Assembly (NCBI GenBank): GCA_013203245.1
Contig: JABMOR010000026.1
Coordinates: 1 to 6,695 of the forward strand
Origin: Candidatus Nitrosopumilus sp.
GTDB lineage: Archaea > Thermoproteota > Nitrososphaeria > Nitrososphaerales > Nitrosopumilaceae
DNA: 6,695 bases
Direction: 5' to 3'
The translations under genes and the position numbers were made by a program. Every line of letters begins with the position of its first letter. Position 1 is the stretch's first letter. This document shows positions 4,080 through 6,695 of this stretch, one piece after another. The notes under the pieces are model-generated. The model was not told the origin of the DNA and made no database searches. It saw only the letters and a list, made by a program, of their open reading frames with translations.

Positions 4080-4092
4080 ACCGATAACCTGT
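4080..4092 (+). repeat. Target site duplication, copy 3 (right boundary)
   Basis: ACCGATAACCTGT, one base (C to T) different from copies 1 and 2. The change is synonymous in the aEF-2 frame (GAC/GAT, Asp). The following AAAC marks the return to the native downstream flank of the host gene. Confidence 0.75.
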
Positions 4093-4490
4093 AAACTTTC
4101 TCTTAAGGCGAACTCTTTTTGGTGCAGATCATAATTGGTTTGGACGTCAAAACATGTTTGATAAATTTTGGCGCTCTATCAATGCCGTATTTTGTTTGAA
4201 ATGAATAATTTGCCAAAATTTGATATTGTCATTTTTATCTGAGTTATTTACAAATTACACGCATAAAGAAAACAGACTCTTTAATATTCAAAAATGACGC
4301 CAAACTCGATTTAATTTCTGTCGTGCTTGGATATTTTTTGATTTTAATCAAAAAAAAAACACATTTTATATCCACATAGGCTGTGTAGAAACCATCGAAT
4401 TTTGACCATTTTGTAGATCAGATTCCATAGTCAGATCTAAAGCTTACAACATTGCTTTTCCATACCATGAAATCCTCACGATACATCAGA
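4093..4490. other. Intergenic region, no gene recognised
   Basis: About 400 bp of AT-rich sequence with stop codons in all frames. It should be the original DNA downstream of aEF-2, resuming after the third target copy. The only structure I see is the inverted repeat at 4334-4355. No tRNA, snoRNA-like C/D box pair or CRISPR repeat was found by eye. Confidence 0.6.
4334..4355. repeat. Perfect 10-bp inverted repeat beside an A-run
   Basis: TTTTTTGATT, TT, AATCAAAAAA, with the A-run continuing to 4359. On the minus strand this gives a ten-T tract followed by a weak AT-only hairpin. It could stop transcription on the minus strand, or simply reflect the base composition. Confidence 0.3.
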
Positions 4491-4678
4491 ATGGCTCGTA
4501 GCATGATAGTATAATCAAAAGAGCAAGAATAATCCTAGAGTCACTAAACACAAACATCAGTGCTGCAGAGCTGTACCGCAAGCACAATATCAGCCCACCG
4601 ACATTTTACCAATGGAAAGAACCAGAAAGATTTAATGAGCTAGTAGTTGATGATTTAAATATTAAAACAATGATATGA
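4491..4678 (+). pseudogene. IS3-type transposase OrfA relic
   Basis: The frame beginning near 4502 reads KRARIILESLNTNISAAEL, then YRKHNISPPTFYQWKE, the HTH_Tnp_1 helix-turn-helix of OrfA from IS3/IS911-type elements. A probable N-terminus MARSMI begins at ATG 4491 in another frame and joins through a 1-base frameshift around 4506-4511; an in-frame TAG lies just upstream of 4502. After WKE the family match is lost and the frame ends at TGA 4676-4678. There is no OrfB (DDE) part and no inverted ends were found, so this is a fossil of an insertion sequence. It lies outside the casposon array, between it and the surface-protein gene. Confidence 0.75.
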
Positions 4679-4809
4679 ATAATGATTCTGAAAATTTTGA
4701 TAAAATTTACTCTGATGTTTTAAATTATGTTAACCAAGAAAATCCTGGATTATATGAAAAGGGAATTGAAATCAAAAACTGGATTAATTCACAACTTGAG
4801 ATGAATTAG
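4675..4809 (+). CDS. Small hypothetical ORF (44 aa) just before the surface-protein gene
   Basis: ATG at 4675 overlaps the stop of the transposase relic (ATGA) and opens 44 codons, MNNDSENFDKIYSDVLNYVN to NSQLEMN, ending TAG at 4807-4809. It is acidic and helical in character, with no Cys, signal or membrane segment. It ends 2 bp before the TTG start of the 584-aa protein, so it could be a translated leader coupling to that gene. A weak TATA-like run lies at about 4654-4661, too near for a classic leaderless start. I do not recognise the sequence. It may be the remaining piece of a longer gene cut by the IS insertion. Confidence 0.45.
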   Translation: MNNDSENFDKIYSDVLNYVNQENPGLYEKGIEIKNWINSQLEMN

Positions 4810-4811
4810 TA

Positions 4812-6566
4812 TTGAATAAATTTTCGAAATTTCTGTCAGGGGCTTTAATGTTATTACTTGTGTTTGGAGTAATTGCACCCATCAACAATATTTCAGCAGA
4901 TGCAACATATACAAGATCATTTAGTACAGCAAGTAAAGAAATTCAGCCATATGACATGTCATTTAATTCAGATGGAACTAAAATGTACATAGTAGGAAAT
5001 GTTTCAGACAAAGTACACGAATATGCCCTCTCAACAGGGTATGATATATCTACTGCAATTTTTTCAAAGTCATTTCCAATTTCACAAGATACCAATCCAT
5101 TAGGTTTAGCATTTAGTGGGAATGGTACATTGATGTATGTTGCAGGAAATACAAATGACCGTATCTACCAATATCGTTTATCTACAGATTTTGATATTTC
5201 AACAGCATCCCTACTGTCTTTTTCTTTATATGTAGGATCAAACAATGTTACTCCACAAGGATTTGCATTCAATTCAGACGGAACAAAGTTATTTTTAGGA
5301 GATAGTAGTATTCACATGTATACCCTTTCCAATGCATATGATTTGAGTTCAGCATCATTTACTTCTACTACTTTCGTAGGGATGGCGGATGCAGATGTGA
5401 TTTTTAATTCTGATGGTTCTAAAGTGTATACGATTAGAGGGGGCGCTAACTCCGTACAACAATTCACATTAAGCACGCCTTACAACTTATCCACACAAAC
5501 TTCAGATGGCGAACTCTTTTTGACATCTCAAGATTCAGACATTGAGGCAATAGTCTTCAATTCAGATGGCTCAAAATTCTTTGCAACAGGATTTCAAAAT
5601 GATAGTGTTTACGAGTATTCAGTGAGCCCATCATTCAATTTGATGGATACTACTCCTCCAACTGTTTTATCTGCAACACTTGATTTAAACACCAAAGTAC
5701 TTTCAATAACATTTTCTGAATCTGTAAAGTTTGCACTTGACCGCTCTAAATTATTTATCAGTGAAACTGGAACTATAGACCAAGTTCCATTAACTGGTGC
5801 AACCATTACCACATCTGCAAATGGTGTAACCATATCTATGACTATTACAGATGCTCAAAAAACATCAATTGCAGCAATGACTAGTCCACAACTTGATATA
5901 CAAGCGTTAGCTGCAACTGACCTTGCAGGTAATAAAATTAATAATGCCGCAAATAATGCCATTACAGTTACTGCAACAACTCCTTCACAAGTAGTACAGA
6001 GTGCCATTCCATCTGATGGTAAAGTTTTACTATCTTGGAGTGCACCCTCACCTGGCGGTTCAGCCATTACTGATTATAAAATATTCAAATCTACTGACAA
6101 TATACTCTGGACTTTATTTAATGACGGTGTATCAACTAGCACTAGTGGTGTTATAACTGGACTGACAAATAATATCTTGCAATATTTCAAAGTATCTGCA
6201 GTAAACTATAATGGTGCCGGTATAAACTCTACTGTAACTAGTGCCACACCAATTGCAGTATCATCTCTAGTATCTAATGTTGTAGCAACTGGTGGAGCAA
6301 AATCAGTATCACTATCTTGGAGTGCAACTGACCCATCAATTACAGATTATACCGTAGAGTATTCCGCTGATGGCTCCACATGGGATATTTACGACGATGA
6401 TGAATCAACTAGTACTACTGCCACTGTAACTGGACTAAATGCAACTAGCAATTACTTTTTCAGAGTCTCCCCTGTTCTAACTTGCACTGAATCAACGTCT
6501 GCAAGTACTATTACTACAACATTACTCAGTACACCACTCCAAATAACCAAACTAACTCCAATTTAA
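4812..6566 (+). CDS. Secreted beta-propeller / Ig-like / FN3 surface protein (584 aa, possibly cut short by a frameshift)
   Basis: Residues 1-29 form a signal peptide: basic MNKFSK start, hydrophobic core LMLLLVFGVIAP, and a likely cut after NNISA. Five repeats of about 48-50 residues follow (roughly 33-277), each with F-N-S-D-G-[TS]-K-[MLVF] and a later Y-x-[LV]-S-x2-[YF]-[DN]-[LI]-S; these make a beta-propeller of WD40/PD40-like type. An Ig-like domain comes next (about 280-388), starting PPTVLSATLDLNTKVLSITF and ending ATDLAGNKINN, as in S-layer Ig-like modules. Two fibronectin type III domains (about 389-481 and 482-575) carry VLLSWSAP and TDYTVEYSADG cores. The N-terminus is extracytoplasmic and no membrane anchor is seen. 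TTG at 4812 is the only start after the in-frame TGA at 4797. The role is probably cell-surface binding or adhesion; no catalytic motif is seen. Confidence 0.85.
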   Translation: MNKFSKFLSGALMLLLVFGVIAPINNISADATYTRSFSTASKEIQPYDMSFNSDGTKMYIVGNVSDKVHEYALSTGYDISTAIFSKSFPISQDTNPLGLAFSGNGTLMYVAGNTNDRIYQYRLSTDFDISTASLLSFSLYVGSNNVTPQGFAFNSDGTKLFLGDSSIHMYTLSNAYDLSSASFTSTTFVGMADADVIFNSDGSKVYTIRGGANSVQQFTLSTPYNLSTQTSDGELFLTSQDSDIEAIVFNSDGSKFFATGFQNDSVYEYSVSPSFNLMDTTPPTVLSATLDLNTKVLSITFSESVKFALDRSKLFISETGTIDQVPLTGATITTSANGVTISMTITDAQKTSIAAMTSPQLDIQALAATDLAGNKINNAANNAITVTATTPSQVVQSAIPSDGKVLLSWSAPSPGGSAITDYKIFKSTDNILWTLFNDGVSTSTSGVITGLTNNILQYFKVSAVNYNGAGINSTVTSATPIAVSSLVSNVVATGGAKSVSLSWSATDPSITDYTVEYSADGSTWDIYDDDESTSTTATVTGLNATSNYFFRVSPVLTCTESTSASTITTTLLSTPLQITKLTPI

Positions 6567-6567
6567 T

Positions 6568-6695
6568 GTGACTAGAGTGTTTCCACCAGTTGCAGATAAT
6601 CCAGTTACTTGCGATGGTGCAACTGCAGCTGTAGTTGCATTTGATGCAGCAGATGCAGTACCAGTGCCAATTAGATTTATTGCTGAAACTCGATA
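6568..6695 (+). CDS. Continuation of the surface protein in another frame, or a new gene (partial at 3' end)
   Basis: From 6556 to the window edge, frame 1 is open. It reads VTRVFPPVADNPVTCDGATA and ends in VPVPIRFIAETR, with biased Val/Ala/Asp codon choice like a real extracellular protein. A GTG at 6568 could start it, but there is no signal peptide, no ribosome site, and the preceding gene has just ended. Removing one T from 6562-6564 joins it smoothly to the 584-aa protein as ...TKLTPINVTRVFPPV. I therefore favour a frameshift (true mutation or sequencing error) within one longer surface protein. Confidence 0.5.
   Translation, partial: MTRVFPPVADNPVTCDGATAAVVAFDAADAVPVPIRFIAETR

Noticed and set aside
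31..4092. The three ACCGAYAACCTGT copies as attachment sites of a tyrosine recombinase or as integron attC sites
   Set aside because: No integrase gene is in view, the copies lack the GTTRRRY/RYYYAAC boxes of attC, and the flanks form paired inverted ends with cas1 inside, which fits target duplications of casposons better. Not fully excluded.
1..4100. CRISPR-Cas adaptation locus because of cas1
   Set aside because: No repeat-spacer array, no cas2 or cas4, and the Cas1 motifs (SLTATNYR, QYDTF) look like the casposase branch.
4107..4121. 15-base sequence GGCGAACTCTTTTTG also present at about 5508-5522
   Set aside because: One copy is inside a coding region, the flanks do not match and there are no associated ends; likely chance.
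4334..4359. Hairpin with A-run as a plus-strand terminator
   Set aside because: The tract after the stem is A, not T, on the plus strand; only a minus-strand stop would make sense and no minus-strand gene is seen there.
5609..6067. Two minus-strand frames opposite the surface protein
   Set aside because: The plus-strand protein has consistent domain structure across this stretch; the opposite frames are shadows.

Overview
The window looks like an AT-rich chromosome segment of an ammonia-oxidising archaeon (Nitrososphaeria/Thaumarchaeota, Nitrosopumilus or Nitrosarchaeum type). This rests on codon use, leaderless genes with a TATA box about 25 bp before the start, small CPCC Cys-rich proteins, a MEDS/KaiC-like protein, a compact CtaA and an FN3/propeller surface protein. 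The assignment is by recognition, not by a database search.

Layout. Bases 1-45 read as the last 14 codons and stop of an incoming gene, most likely translation elongation factor aEF-2. The sequence around its stop codon (core ACCGAYAACCTGT) occurs three times in the same orientation, at 31-43, 858-870 and 4080-4092. Between these copies lie two elements with inverted ends. Element 1 (44-857, 814 bp) holds a small unknown gene and the N-terminal part of a casposon-type cas1 (casposase) broken by a frameshift and a C-terminal truncation. Element 2 (871-4079, 3209 bp) has about 70-bp terminal inverted repeats, 57 of 59 inner positions identical. It carries no recognisable recombinase. Its content is a 36-aa protein, a winged-helix regulator, a MEDS-domain protein, Dps ferritin, a zinc ribbon, a compact heme A synthase-like CtaA, two paralogous Cys-rich mini-proteins and a decayed HTH regulator.

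Reading: two casposons, or one casposon and one derivative, are inserted in tandem at the 3' end of aEF-2. Each duplicated a target of about 13-17 bp that includes the stop codon, so the host gene stays intact. The second element looks like a non-autonomous casposon carrying oxidative-stress, iron and heme cargo.

Downstream of 4092 is ordinary chromosome: about 400 bp of AT-rich intergenic DNA, an IS3-type OrfA relic (4491-4678), a 44-aa ORF (4675-4809) and a secreted 584-aa beta-propeller/Ig-like/FN3 protein (4812-6566). That protein's reading appears to continue in another frame to the window end, suggesting a frameshift.

Within element 2, dps and the MEDS gene diverge from a shared 106-bp promoter region. 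The genes zinc ribbon, ctaA, cys-rich 1, cys-rich 2 and the HTH relic are packed with overlapping or nearly touching ends, as one operon.
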